A program made the translations under genes and the position numbers. Shown here piece by piece: positions 1 through 7,033 of a stretch of DNA of 13,732 nucleotides. Origin of the DNA: Bacillota bacterium (GTDB taxonomy: Bacteria > Bacillota > Clostridia > Oscillospirales > Acutalibacteraceae). Position 1 is the first letter of the stretch, and each line of letters begins with the position of its first letter. The notes under the pieces were generated by a model. It did not search any database, was not told where the DNA came from, and saw only the letters and a list, made by a program, of their open reading frames with translations. The stretch lies in NCBI GenBank assembly GCA_023417635.1, contig JAEZFF010000072.1:1-13732 (forward strand), written 5' to 3'.

Positions 1-76
1 TGGTGGAGCATAGCGGGATCGAACCGCTGACCTCCACACTGCCAGTGTGGCGCTCTCCCAGCTGAGCTAATACCCC
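1..76 (-). tRNA. tRNA-Ala (anticodon GGC)
   Basis: The reverse complement folds as a complete 76-nt cloverleaf. It has a 7-bp acceptor stem, a D arm (GCTC/GAGC), an anticodon stem CCACA/TGTGG with loop CTGGCAG (anticodon GGC, alanine GCC/GCU codons), a TTCGATC T-loop on a 5-bp stem, and an encoded 3' CCA. The acceptor contains G3:U70, the main identity element for alanyl-tRNA synthetase, which confirms the assignment. The gene ends exactly at the window edge, so more tRNAs or a terminator may follow outside. Confidence 0.97.
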
Positions 77-112
77 AAACTGCAATTTGCCGTGACTTAA
101 CACAGCTATATT

Positions 113-141
113 ATAATACTCTGTTCCACAACAAAATGCAA
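113..141 (-). promoter_or_regulatory. sigma-A promoter of the tRNA-Ala gene
   Basis: On the minus strand TTGCAT (136-141) is followed after exactly 17 nt by TATTAT (113-118), inside an AT-rich stretch also containing TATAAT. The start of transcription would fall about 30 nt ahead of the tRNA. It is divergent from the TetR-type gene. Confidence 0.7.
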
Positions 142-187
142 GGCTTTTCGCAAAAAATAGCCCAAATTTTGTGTTTGAAAGCAAAAG

Positions 188-216
188 TTGAAAAAGAGGA
201 AAAGTTCTGATACACT
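188..216 (+). promoter_or_regulatory. sigma-A promoter of the TetR-type gene
   Basis: TTGAAA (188-193), a 17-nt spacer and TACACT (211-216). The predicted start near 223 gives a leader of about 40 nt. No other promoter-like pair of this quality is seen ahead of the gene. Confidence 0.55.
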
Positions 217-223
217 TAGTATT

Positions 224-240
224 AGAAAAAGTATTTTTCT
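224..240 (+). promoter_or_regulatory. candidate TetR operator palindrome
   Basis: AGAAAAA-GTA-TTTTTCT is a perfect 7-bp inverted repeat with a 3-bp centre. It lies at the predicted transcription start and 21 nt ahead of the TetR-type start codon. Position and symmetry suit autorepression, which is common in this family. The A/T content makes chance symmetry more likely, so this is an inference. Confidence 0.4.
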
Positions 241-261
241 GCCGAATTGTGAGGGTTTTCT

Positions 262-858
262 ATGTCTGACTCTTTAATTACCAAAAAAGCAATGGCTGAA
301 TCCATTAAGGCACTGATGAAAAAAAAGAGCCTCAATAAAATTACTGTTTCAGATATTGTGCAGTCCTGCGGTCTGAACCGGCAGACTTTTTACTACCATT
401 TTAAAGATAAATACGACCTTGTAAATTGGATTTACTACAACGAAATTGTTACAACTCTTGCAAAAGCCTCGGAAAACGGTGAATGGGATGACGCCATGCT
501 GAGAGCCTTGAATATTATGAAGCGTGAAAAATTTTTTTACATTGGTTCGCTGAATATGGACGGGCAGAATATCTTTTACAACTACCTGTTTCAGGCAACC
601 AAAGAGATGCTTTTAACAATTATAGCGCAGTTTACAGAAAACTCGCAGCAAGAGCTGAATATGGACTTGACTGACCGAAATTTTATTGCAGAATTTTACA
701 CTTACGGCCTTGTCGGAATGGTAATTCAGTGGGCAAAGCAGGGCATGAAGGAACCGCCAAATGAAATTGTAAGCCGCCTGAGGCATTTTATAGATGACAG
801 CGAACGCGTTTCAGCGGCACGCTGCCTCAAAAAATGCCCTGAAGCAAAGCTGCCCTAA
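262..858 (+). CDS. TetR/AcrR-family transcriptional regulator (DhaS-like)
   Basis: A 198-residue DNA-binding repressor-type protein. Residues about 8-58 form the TetR N-terminal domain, with the helix-turn-helix at about 27-51 (ITVSDIVQSCGLNRQTFYYHF), including the family's typical FYYHFKDKYDL stretch. The rest is a helical ligand/dimer domain resembling the C-terminal domain of dihydroxyacetone-kinase regulator (DhaS)-type proteins; the ligand cannot be read from the sequence. The ATG at 262 is preceded by GAGGG at 7 nt. The last residues (CLKKCPEAKLP) contain two Cys and lie outside the usual fold. It stands alone with its own promoter and a palindrome over the start site, so autoregulation is likely. 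No obvious target operon is adjacent; the next gene is 128 nt downstream and could be cotranscribed. Confidence 0.88.
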   Translation: MSDSLITKKAMAESIKALMKKKSLNKITVSDIVQSCGLNRQTFYYHFKDKYDLVNWIYYNEIVTTLAKASENGEWDDAMLRALNIMKREKFFYIGSLNMDGQNIFYNYLFQATKEMLLTIIAQFTENSQQELNMDLTDRNFIAEFYTYGLVGMVIQWAKQGMKEPPNEIVSRLRHFIDDSERVSAARCLKKCPEAKLP

Positions 859-986
859 AGCTGCACAAATGACACAAGATTTTCTTTTCCGGTCCGCATA
901 ATCTGTAAAATATACATCTTACCAAATTTTCTTGATATGCTATACTTAACGCAGAGAATACATACGGTGTGAAAGGGCGATTCTGA

Positions 987-1943
987 GTGCAAAGCGCGGA
1001 ACTTTCCATTTTAATCCCGGCAAAAAACATTGAAAAAGAAGTTTCCGGTATCCTTGAATTTGCCGCAAAACAGGCGGATGGCCTGGATACGGAATTTATT
1101 TTGGTAGACATGGGCTCTTCCGACAAAACAGTGCTGCAGGCGGTAACTGCAATTAAAGAACTGGGCTTGCGCGGTTTCGTCATCCAAAACGGAAGCTCAA
1201 ATGTACCCTCGGCTTTAAATACAGCTGTTCAAAGGGCAAAAGGGTGTTACCTTACCTTCCTCTTTGCGCGCAGGCTTTACCGTGGCTTTCTTCCTTCTTA
1301 CCTGGAAACAGCGCAGCGCCTTCAGGCAGATGTTGTGTTTGGCTGTTCTTCCAAAGAGGAAACGCGCATGGCGGAACTGCGAAACATCAGCAGTTCTGTT
1401 CATCGCCCGGACGGCGCCAGTTATGCGAAGGAAATTATCCGCCGCAAGCTAAAAATGGACATTGCCGCTGTGTTAGTGCGCAGGGATTTTCTGCTTTCCC
1501 GCCCGATTTCATTCGATGAAGAGTGCCCTTTCGGCTATTCAGAAGAATTTCTGCTGAAATGCCTGCTTGCCTCCAAAGTAACGGCGCAGGCGCCTGTTTC
1601 CCTGAGGCGCAGCACTGATTTTGAGTTGAAGCGCGGCAAGAGCGGAGAGGTCGGCTTTGCAGTCTTTACGCGTGTAAAAGCCCTGCTGAACATCCGAAGC
1701 CTTGTACGGACTTCATCTTCCGACACTGAACTGCTTCGCCTGCTGGAAAAGGAACTGCTTCCATTTACTGTAATGAACTGTATTGATATTGCTCTGCGTG
1801 AAGGGATCAGCCACCACACCATCAGGAACTTTTTGCATTCTTCCGGATACGATCGGCTGCTTACAGTCGATCGGAAAAGCAGTCCCGACCTTCGAAAGCA
1901 GATTTTTCGCTGGAAAGTCATGCCCGGGTTATACCGGGCATGA
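987..1943 (+). CDS. family-2 glycosyltransferase-like protein with degenerate DxD
   Basis: 318 residues starting at GTG 987, preceded by GAAAGGGCG at suitable distance. The N-terminus is a GT-A Rossmann-like fold: LSILIPAKN (7-14) and the nucleotide-sugar loop LVDMGSSDKT (39-48), equivalent to VDDGSTDGT. At the position of the usual metal-binding DAD, after the YLTFL strand, the sequence reads FAR (93-95), so the canonical catalytic acidic pair is absent. A later PFGYSEEFLLKCLLA segment (about 182-196) resembles the acceptor-side helix of GT2 enzymes. Members normally transfer sugars to polysaccharide, lipid or protein acceptors. The lost DxD suggests altered chemistry or an inactive or accessory protein. 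No membrane segment is visible. The stop codon lies inside the transcription terminator stem. Confidence 0.75.
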   Translation: MQSAELSILIPAKNIEKEVSGILEFAAKQADGLDTEFILVDMGSSDKTVLQAVTAIKELGLRGFVIQNGSSNVPSALNTAVQRAKGCYLTFLFARRLYRGFLPSYLETAQRLQADVVFGCSSKEETRMAELRNISSSVHRPDGASYAKEIIRRKLKMDIAAVLVRRDFLLSRPISFDEECPFGYSEEFLLKCLLASKVTAQAPVSLRRSTDFELKRGKSGEVGFAVFTRVKALLNIRSLVRTSSSDTELLRLLEKELLPFTVMNCIDIALREGISHHTIRNFLHSSGYDRLLTVDRKSSPDLRKQIFRWKVMPGLYRA

Positions 1944-1954
1944 CTTTCTTTTAC
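1914..1954 (+). terminator. rho-independent terminator overlapping the GT2 stop
   Basis: A 14-bp perfect stem (1914-1927 with 1934-1947, core GTCATGCCCGG/CCGGGCATGAC) closes a 6-nt GTTATA loop and is followed by CTTTTACTG. The TGA stop (1941-1943) is inside the 3' arm. It ends the GT2 transcript 40 nt before the PadR promoter. Confidence 0.85.
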
Positions 1955-1987
1955 TGTAAACTCTTGTAAAAAATTAACGGGTTCTTC

Positions 1988-2040
1988 TTGACATTGTATA
2001 CTATGTAATGTATTATATATGTCAATAGGAGGCATTACAT
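1988..2040 (+). promoter_or_regulatory. PadR-operon promoter with two nested inverted repeats
   Basis: TTGACA (1988-1993), a 17-nt spacer and TATTAT (2011-2016) make a near-consensus sigma-A promoter. Two perfect inverted repeats interlock over it. TTGACAT (1988-1994) pairs with ATGTCAA (2019-2025), and ATGTAATG (2003-2010) pairs with CATTACAT (2033-2040). ATGT/ACAT half-sites are typical of PadR operators, so autorepression by the first gene is the likely use. The second dyad reaches the TTG start codon. Confidence 0.75.
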
Positions 2041-2357
2041 TGGATGTTCAAATTAAAAAAGGTATGCTTGACGTTTGTGTCCTCGCAGTCCTCAAGCGCG
2101 GCGACTCCTATGGCTACCGGATTATCCGCGATATTTCCGGCTGCATCAAGATTTCAGAATCAACACTTTACCCTATTTTAAAACGTCTGGAAACAGAAGG
2201 GTGCCTTTCGCCCTACTCTGTCGTACACAACGGGCGCCTGAGAAAATACTACCACCTTACGTCAATCGGGGAAATGCATATCCAAAGCTTTCTTCAGGAA
2301 TGGGACGAAATAGTGCAGATTCATGATTTTATTACGCAGGAGGAAAACATGAAATGA
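2040..2357 (+). CDS. PadR-family transcriptional regulator
   Basis: A 105-residue winged-helix regulator. The start is TTG 2040, chosen because AGGAGG (2027-2032) lies 7 nt ahead and because the product then begins MDVQIKKGMLDVCVLAVL, the standard PadR N-terminus. An ATG at 2019 in the same frame would place the ribosome binding site inside the gene. The recognition helix is around residues 39-54 (SESTLYPILKRLETEG), followed by the wing (RKYYHLTSIG) and a short C-terminal dimer helix. It overlaps the next gene by ATGA, so the pair is translationally coupled. In Firmicutes, PadR next to DUF1700/DUF4097 proteins is a recurring pair linked to envelope-stress responses. Family assignment is firm; the inducer is unknown. 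Confidence 0.93.
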   Translation: MDVQIKKGMLDVCVLAVLKRGDSYGYRIIRDISGCIKISESTLYPILKRLETEGCLSPYSVVHNGRLRKYYHLTSIGEMHIQSFLQEWDEIVQIHDFITQEENMK

Positions 2358-3454
2358 GCAAGGAGCAGTTTTTAAGAACGCTTCACAGTCTGCTGAAAAA
2401 TCTTCCGGAAGACGAGTTGGAGCGCATCATCGGCTATTACCGGGAAATGATAGAAGACAAAGTCGAAAGCGGTCAAACGGAGCAGCAGGCAGTTGCCGGG
2501 CTGGGGGACATCCGCGCACTGGCACAGAAGATTCTGGCGGAGAACCCGAACCGCAGACCGAAAAATACCGGCAAAATTGCGGCAATCTGTATTGCATCCA
2601 TTCTCGGTGCAGTTTTTATTCTCAGCATCGTTCTAGCCGCTTTTCGGAACTTTCATGTGGTCGCCTCAGTACCGGCAAATATGCAGTCAGACGCAGCAAT
2701 GACCGATTCTTCAGCCTGGTCAGCTTCTGCTGCCGATAACCCATCTTCCACACACCTCGGTCAGAGTGGCCACTATAAAACCTACCAGGTAAATAGCAGC
2801 GGCATCTCAAATATTGAACTGGATGTAAAAGAAAAAGCCATTGTGATTGAACCCGGAAACGACAGCCGAATTACCGTCTCCTATATTCCCGGCGGCGGCC
2901 ATGACTACCAGTTTTCCTGCAGCGGCGGTACTCTGAAAATACAAAATGAAGTCGGCATCAGAAATCCATTTCGAATTTCACGGGATGACGAAACGGAACC
3001 GGACATCTTCATACAGGTACCGTCGCCTTACATTGGGAACATCCGGGCCAATACAACAAACAGCTACATCCTTGCAAAAAATTTAAAAAAGCTCAATACG
3101 CTTCACCTGAAAACAAATGACTCTTACATTAAGCTGTCTTCTCTCGCCGCACAGGCCGTTGAAATTGACACACGAAATGCCACAATAAACCTCGACTCTG
3201 TTTCGGCTTCTTCCCATCTTACGGCGACAACGCAGAATGCTGTTATCAGACTTGCTGACACAGATTCGCCGGATACTTTACTGCAAACGGAAAACGCCAT
3301 GATTATTGGGACAATACACGGCAAAGAGGAAGACTATACGGTTGACGCAGAAACTACAAACGCCATCAGTAATCTTACAAACAGCACTGGAGGAAGCAAA
3401 AAGCTAACCGTCAAAACAACCAACGCGATTATTAATGTAAAATTTGAAGGCTAG
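2354..3454 (+). CDS. DUF1700 (HAAS)/DUF4097 membrane-anchored protein
   Basis: 366 residues. Residues 1-62 are a DUF1700/HAAS helical domain (MSKEQFLRTLHSLLKNLPED..., GYYREMIEDKVESG, AVAGLGD), expected in the cytoplasm. One transmembrane segment follows at about 74-97, then a Ser/Ala-rich linker at about 105-140. The C-terminal domain, from about 145, has short repeated beta-strand units (TTNSYI, KTNDSYI, TRNATI, TQNAVI, TENAMI, TTNAIS, TTNAII). This is the right-handed parallel beta-helix pattern of DUF4097, predicted outside the membrane. The ribosome binding site AGGAGG (2338-2343) is inside the padR gene and the start overlaps its stop. It is the last gene of the operon, ending 95 nt before a strong terminator. 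The role is probably envelope sensing or scaffolding with PadR; this is inference from family context. Confidence 0.88.
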   Translation: MSKEQFLRTLHSLLKNLPEDELERIIGYYREMIEDKVESGQTEQQAVAGLGDIRALAQKILAENPNRRPKNTGKIAAICIASILGAVFILSIVLAAFRNFHVVASVPANMQSDAAMTDSSAWSASAADNPSSTHLGQSGHYKTYQVNSSGISNIELDVKEKAIVIEPGNDSRITVSYIPGGGHDYQFSCSGGTLKIQNEVGIRNPFRISRDDETEPDIFIQVPSPYIGNIRANTTNSYILAKNLKKLNTLHLKTNDSYIKLSSLAAQAVEIDTRNATINLDSVSASSHLTATTQNAVIRLADTDSPDTLLQTENAMIIGTIHGKEEDYTVDAETTNAISNLTNSTGGSKKLTVKTTNAIINVKFEG

Positions 3455-3548
3455 CAAAAACAATTGAACGCCACCTTGCAAATTCAGATTTTATGTGAAA
3501 ACATTTTCCGGGCCATATCAGGCATAATTTTTTCCGCCAAAACAGCAG

Positions 3549-3591
3549 GAAGCCTCTTTCATTTTTTCAAATGAAAGAGGCTTCTTTTTTT
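3549..3591 (+). terminator. strong rho-independent terminator of the PadR operon
   Basis: A perfect 16-bp stem (3549-3564 with 3569-3584), a TTTC loop, and seven T residues (3585-3591). Confidence 0.95.
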
Positions 3592-3638
3592 ATTCCGCCG
3601 GTTTTTCCCCTGCATACTATAAACTGAGGTGATTTTTT

Positions 3639-3854
3639 ATGGTACGGGATCTCTCTCCGGAAGAAATATCATACCTTGCAACTTCCTTTGCCGTCGCACT
3701 TACAAAAGATCTCGACCGCGCTTCCATAAAAGTCATGTGCTCCTTTTTCGTCAGTGTGGTCAGTTCGCTAAACCTTATCATTGCACAGCGCGGCCTTCTG
3801 AAAGAGCCACCCCCACCCCCCTGCGGCGGATGCGGGGAACCGCCAAGAAATTAA
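3639..3854 (+). CDS. small hypothetical protein ending in Pro5-CGGC
   Basis: 71 residues. The start ATG 3639 has a good ribosome binding site (GAGGTGAT, 8 nt ahead), which is the main evidence that it is real. Residues about 7-30 are an amphipathic helix (SPEEISYLATSFAVALTKDL), and residues about 31-52 are a second helical stretch with a single Cys (MCSFFVSVVSSLNLIIAQR). The tail is PPPPPCGGCGEPPRN, with a CxxC-like CGGC. It resembles families of about 70-residue clostridial proteins of unknown function (possibly DUF6774-like, from memory and unverified). It lies between a terminator and a convergent gene, so it is probably its own transcript. No function is assigned. Confidence 0.7.
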   Translation: MVRDLSPEEISYLATSFAVALTKDLDRASIKVMCSFFVSVVSSLNLIIAQRGLLKEPPPPPCGGCGEPPRN

Positions 3855-3864
3855 GGTTTCTGCG

Positions 3865-4578
3865 TTACCGGTACCATTTGCGCAGAAGCAGCCAAAAACG
3901 TACAAACCCTTTGCGAAACTCTTTTTTCTCTGCGCACAGTTCCTTGCTGGTAAGCGATGGGTTAATCCAGTCCACCGTAAGCTCTCGCCAGGGGACGCCG
4001 CTTTGCTCAGTGTAAAACAGAAGTTCCGCACATTCAAGCCAAAAAGGGCCGCGGCAGCAAAGGGGGTACAGCACTTCAGCAGTTTCCCTGCGAAACAGCT
4101 TAAACGGACAAAAAGGATCGCTGCACTGAAAGCTGAACAGGAAGCGTGCTGCACGCCGTACCCGGCAAGCCGTTCGCCAAAACTTTTTTTGCACCTTCAA
4201 GATGGAAAAGCGGCGGAAACGCGAACCATTCACAGCTTCAATGACGCTGTCTTCAAACATCTGGTCAGCGTACAGCAGATGCTCCAGCCCTGCGGAAAGG
4301 TCAAGATTCAGGAAACCGATAATATCGCAGGTATTTCTCAAAAGTACGGCTTCCATAACGGGGCATCCTTCCAGCTTCGGGATATACTCTACATTAGCAC
4401 AGCCAGCCGCGATTGCCCGGCTCATTCGTTCGGTGCCATCCGCAGAACCGCAGTCCGCTATTGTAATCTGGTAACGGCCCCGAAAGTATTCTTCACAGAA
4501 ATCGGAAGTCCTGCGGATGCCGCGGATCAGCCTTGTTTCATCGTTTTTTACCGGGAAAACGATATTTACGGTGCCCAT
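3865..4578 (-). CDS. family-2 glycosyltransferase (dolichyl-phosphate sugar synthase-like)
   Basis: 237 residues. The start is the ATG at 4578-4576, because AGGGGG (complement of 4585-4590) sits 6 nt ahead and the protein then begins with the GT-A strand (MGTVNIVFPVKND). The reading frame stays open to 4716, but that longer start has no ribosome binding site and a low-complexity basic leader. Motifs are ADCGSADGTE (41-50) for the nucleotide loop and FLNLDLSAGLEH (89-100) at the DxD position, where one Asp (D93) remains. Also present is SDPFCPFKLFRRE, matching the DTQCGFKLFRR motif of polyprenyl-phosphate sugar transferases. The likely role is sugar transfer from a nucleotide donor at the membrane's inner face. 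No C-terminal TM is obvious. It converges on the small gene, with 10 nt between stops. Confidence 0.78.
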   Translation of the reverse strand: MGTVNIVFPVKNDETRLIRGIRRTSDFCEEYFRGRYQITIADCGSADGTERMSRAIAAGCANVEYIPKLEGCPVMEAVLLRNTCDIIGFLNLDLSAGLEHLLYADQMFEDSVIEAVNGSRFRRFSILKVQKKFWRTACRVRRAARFLFSFQCSDPFCPFKLFRRETAEVLYPLCCRGPFWLECAELLFYTEQSGVPWRELTVDWINPSLTSKELCAEKKEFRKGFVRFWLLLRKWYR

Positions 4579-4751
4579 GGAATGCCCCCTGTTCCGCAGC
4601 TGCGGTGAATTAAGACTTGCAAAGCATTCCTGCATTTTCATTTTTCGGCTGCTGAATCTTACACGGTCTTCCGACCGGATTTTCTCTGACCTCCGGTTTC
4701 TTTTCCTCTCTATCATATTGGAAGCAAAGTGGATTTATGCCGATTTCAGGT

Positions 4752-5081
4752 TCAGAGGCCAGTCCGGTACAGCGGTATTACATTGATGACAGGCACTTCG
4801 TACGGGTGAACCGCTTTCACCGCGCGAATTGTGTCATCGACTTTTTCACGGCGGCAGATGACTTCCACCTTGTACTCCGTTCCGGTACAAAGTTTATTTT
4901 CTTCACCATTGTATGGGCTGCTGCCTGGAAGCGGTCGCCAACAGCCTTTTGATTCGCTGTAGGAAAGGCAGCAGTCATAATTCCCCACATGGCCCGCGTC
5001 AACGCTCTGAAGCGCCTTCCGCAAAGCTTCGAAATGTGTTGCAGGGATATAAATTTCCATTTTGCAGAATTCAAAATCCAT
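4752..5081 (-). CDS. stand-alone NIF3/YqfO-type insert domain protein
   Basis: 109 residues, ATG with AAGGAG 8-9 nt ahead on the minus strand. It matches the small insert domain found inside NIF3-family (YqfO, DUF34) proteins, also encoded separately in Firmicutes. Markers are MEIYIPATHFEALRKAL (8-24), AGHVGNYDCCLSY (29-41), GCWRPLPGSSPYNG (46-59) and HPYEVPVINVIPL (92-104). The fold is PII/CutA-like, and members are usually trimeric. The dinuclear-metal NIF3 core is absent, so this is not a full NIF3 enzyme. The start is only 17 nt after a terminator that ends the upstream DUF2156 gene, and no good promoter lies in between, so expression may depend on readthrough. The biochemical role is unknown. 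Confidence 0.82.
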   Translation of the reverse strand: MDFEFCKMEIYIPATHFEALRKALQSVDAGHVGNYDCCLSYSESKGCWRPLPGSSPYNGEENKLCTGTEYKVEVICRREKVDDTIRAVKAVHPYEVPVINVIPLYRTGL

Positions 5082-5097
5082 TTTAAAAACTCCTTAC

Positions 5098-5140
5098 TAA
5101 AAAATAAACCCGCAAAGCGCTTTCGGCGCCTAGCGGGTTT
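5098..5140 (-). terminator. terminator of the DUF2156 gene
   Basis: On the minus strand AAACCCGC...GCGGGTTT (5133-5140 with 5106-5113) encloses an inner GCGC/GCGC pair with a CGAAA loop, then runs into ATTTTTT. The T-run merges with the ribosome binding site of the next minus-strand gene (TTTTTTAGTAAGGAG). Confidence 0.85.
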
Positions 5141-5144
5141 GCTG

Positions 5145-6038
5145 CTATTCTTCCGGTTTGGCTGTAACCGTGCTTTTTTCAAGCAGCTGTACTGGATGGT
5201 ACGAAAGCTTTGATTTGCGCAGGCCTTCGTCCCCCACATCTTCTTCCCGGTTCACAAATTCGTCGCCTTCCTGCGCGAAATGCTTCAAAAATTCCTGCAC
5301 CGTCAGCTGGTATACGCCGGTGTACTGAATATCTGCTTTCTCGACATGGACAAAGATTGTATCGTTTACCCGTTCGCCAACTGAAAAAGAAACAATTTTT
5401 CCGTCTGTTTCCAAAAAGCCGCCAAAAAGGCCGTACCGGCTGTAGTTATCGAGCAGTTCCATGGTACGCAGGCTCTCTTCCTGGGCGACCGCGCCGGGCT
5501 TCTCATAAGCGATGCTGAAATCCCGGTAAAATTCGCGCACACGCGGAAGATTCTCTTCTGTGATTGTCTGGAACGAGTACCCGGGGTAAAGTTTTTGAAA
5601 TTTATGAATATGGTTTCGCTGCCCGTCATATTTTTTCCCATGAAAAAGCAGTAAATCCTGGGTACGGTAAAGATAGTCGAACCAGTCGCGCTCCGAACGA
5701 ATTTCAGCATCCGGGAAATGACTGAGAAGAAGCGGAATGGAATTCTTCGGGACTGTGCAGAATACCAGCGGTATTCCTTGCTCACCGCAGAAAAGGTCAA
5801 GCTCGTCCAACGCGGCATCCTGGTTCTCCCCCAAAGGAACTGTAAACGCCGTTTCCCCATTCAGGTAATGCACCTGAAACAGCAGCGTATTCCGAAAAAT
5901 CGTAAATGAAGTGTGGAAAAATTCACGCCACATGAAGATGCCGCCGATGGAATAATCGCAAATTCTGGAATGCTGAAGCTCCAAAAAAGGCCGAACTGTT
6001 TCAATATCGTCAAGAGTAAGTTTTGCAAAATTTAACAT
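5145..6038 (-). CDS. DUF2156 / LPG-synthetase-C-like protein
   Basis: 297 residues, the usual length for stand-alone DUF2156 proteins. They have two GNAT-like halves and share the fold of the aminoacyl-transfer domain of phosphatidylglycerol lysyltransferase (MprF). Recognisable points are LELQHSRICDYSIGGIFMW near the N-terminus (20-38), the HIHKFQKLYPGY segment in the middle, and FVNREEDVGDEGLRKSKLSY near the C-terminus (about 260-279), diagnostic for the family. No membrane segments are present, so it is not a full MprF. It is likely a cytosolic acyl- or aminoacyl-transferase of unknown substrate. The start ATG has only a weak upstream GGGAC. Its own promoter (6102-6130) and terminator (5098-5140) make it monocistronic. 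The family is firm; the substrate is unknown. Confidence 0.87.
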   Translation of the reverse strand: MLNFAKLTLDDIETVRPFLELQHSRICDYSIGGIFMWREFFHTSFTIFRNTLLFQVHYLNGETAFTVPLGENQDAALDELDLFCGEQGIPLVFCTVPKNSIPLLLSHFPDAEIRSERDWFDYLYRTQDLLLFHGKKYDGQRNHIHKFQKLYPGYSFQTITEENLPRVREFYRDFSIAYEKPGAVAQEESLRTMELLDNYSRYGLFGGFLETDGKIVSFSVGERVNDTIFVHVEKADIQYTGVYQLTVQEFLKHFAQEGDEFVNREEDVGDEGLRKSKLSYHPVQLLEKSTVTAKPEE

Positions 6039-6061
6039 AAAAAAGTCCCATTATATTTATT

Positions 6062-6130
6062 GGCGCTTTTCGTGCTGCCGCACGGCCTGCGCTGTTTTTA
6101 CAGTATAGCCTCATCTGTTTTAAAAATCAA
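6062..6130 (-). promoter_or_regulatory. promoter and 5' leader hairpin of the DUF2156 gene
   Basis: On the minus strand TTGATT (6125-6130), a 17-nt spacer and TATACT (6102-6107). The leader holds a GC-rich stem-loop at about 6062-6092 with nested arms GCGC/GCGC and CGTGC/GCACG. No T-run follows it, so it is not a simple terminator; it may shape translation or mRNA stability. Confidence 0.6.
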
Positions 6131-6140
6131 GGCGAAAGGT

Positions 6141-6962
6141 TTAAGAATCGTAGTCATCTAGAAAATGATGCATTTCTTTTCCCTTACGGTAAGCAATCAC
6201 TGTTTCAAGATTCACATTTTCAACACTGTGAAAAATGTTTTTTTCTACATTCGGGTTCTCCGCGTGGAGCTGACGAATCAGGCGCTTCATCTCCTGCCGC
6301 TTAGAACTGCTTGCACCCTGCGCGCAGTTTTCGGTAAAACGGCAGGCACACTGCAGAAACTGGAGGCTATTGTATCTTTTCCACGCAATGATGTCATCTT
6401 CCCGCACAAGGTAGAGCGGGCGTATCAGCTCCATGCCGCTGTAATGAGCACTGTGCAGCTTCGGCATCATGGTGCGCACCTCCGCGCCGTACAAAATGCT
6501 CATAAGAATTGTTTCGATGACATCGTCAAAGTGATGCCCAAGGGCAATTTTGTTGCAGCCAAACTCCTGCGCGTGGCGGTAAAGGCATCCGCGGCGCATT
6601 TTGGCGCAAAGATAGCACGGCGAACGGTCCTGATCCGCAACGATTTCAAAAATCTTTGTTTCTACAATCTGAACCGGAATGTGCAGCGCTTTGGCGTTCT
6701 GCTCAATCAAGTTTCTGTTCTCTGCATTATAACCGGGGTCCATCACCATATAAACCGCTTCAAACGGAAAATCGCTGTATTTTTGCAGGCGCTGAACACA
6801 TTTGGCCAGCAGCATGGAATCCTTGCCGCCGGAAATACAGACAGCAATGCGGTCGCCTTCCTGTATCAGTTTGTATTTCTTAACGGCTGAAAGAAACGGA
6901 AGCCAAATCTTCCTGCGGTATTTCCGCACAATGCTGTTTTCCGCCTGTTCATAAAATTCCAT
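6141..6962 (-). CDS. TtcA-like PP-loop ATPase (tRNA thiolation family)
   Basis: 273 residues, ATG preceded by GGAGG. The N-type ATP pyrophosphatase motif is ISGGKDSMLLA (43-53), and GHHFDD (142-147) is the second conserved PP-loop-family site. Cysteines are placed as in the TtcA/TtuA group: CYLC (116-119) followed by RRG, and a C-terminal cluster CACRFTENC (205-213), which could hold an Fe-S cluster. TtcA adenylates cytidine 32 of tRNA and inserts sulfur (s2C32) in the cytoplasm. Clostridial relatives of this size are widespread and their exact target is less certain. It has a good promoter (7034-7062) and sits 103 nt ahead of DUF2156, which has its own promoter. The TilS, TtuA or CTU1 branch is the alternative; the cysteine layout favours TtcA-like. 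Confidence 0.85.
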   Translation of the reverse strand: MEFYEQAENSIVRKYRRKIWLPFLSAVKKYKLIQEGDRIAVCISGGKDSMLLAKCVQRLQKYSDFPFEAVYMVMDPGYNAENRNLIEQNAKALHIPVQIVETKIFEIVADQDRSPCYLCAKMRRGCLYRHAQEFGCNKIALGHHFDDVIETILMSILYGAEVRTMMPKLHSAHYSGMELIRPLYLVREDDIIAWKRYNSLQFLQCACRFTENCAQGASSSKRQEMKRLIRQLHAENPNVEKNIFHSVENVNLETVIAYRKGKEMHHFLDDYDS

Positions 6963-7033
6963 TTTACTTTTCCTCCGGGCAATTTCTGCAGAGCGGCGAT
7001 TTCTTTAGACTTCCCGCCCTGCGTCATACTCTT

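Noticed and set aside
827..1183. Minus-strand 118-residue frame spanning the TetR/GT2 gap
   Set aside because: Composition is Ser/Cys-rich noise with no ribosome binding site; it overlaps two supported genes.
3858..3887. TTCTGCG/CGCAGAA hairpin between the convergent small gene and GT2 as a bidirectional terminator
   Set aside because: A 7-bp stem with a 16-nt loop and no T-run on either strand; too weak to call.
4003..4608. Plus-strand 201-residue frame
   Set aside because: Antisense shadow of the second GT2 gene, which has family motifs and a good ribosome binding site.
6165..6890. Plus-strand 241-residue frame
   Set aside because: Antisense shadow of the TtcA-like gene with its PP-loop and cysteine motifs.
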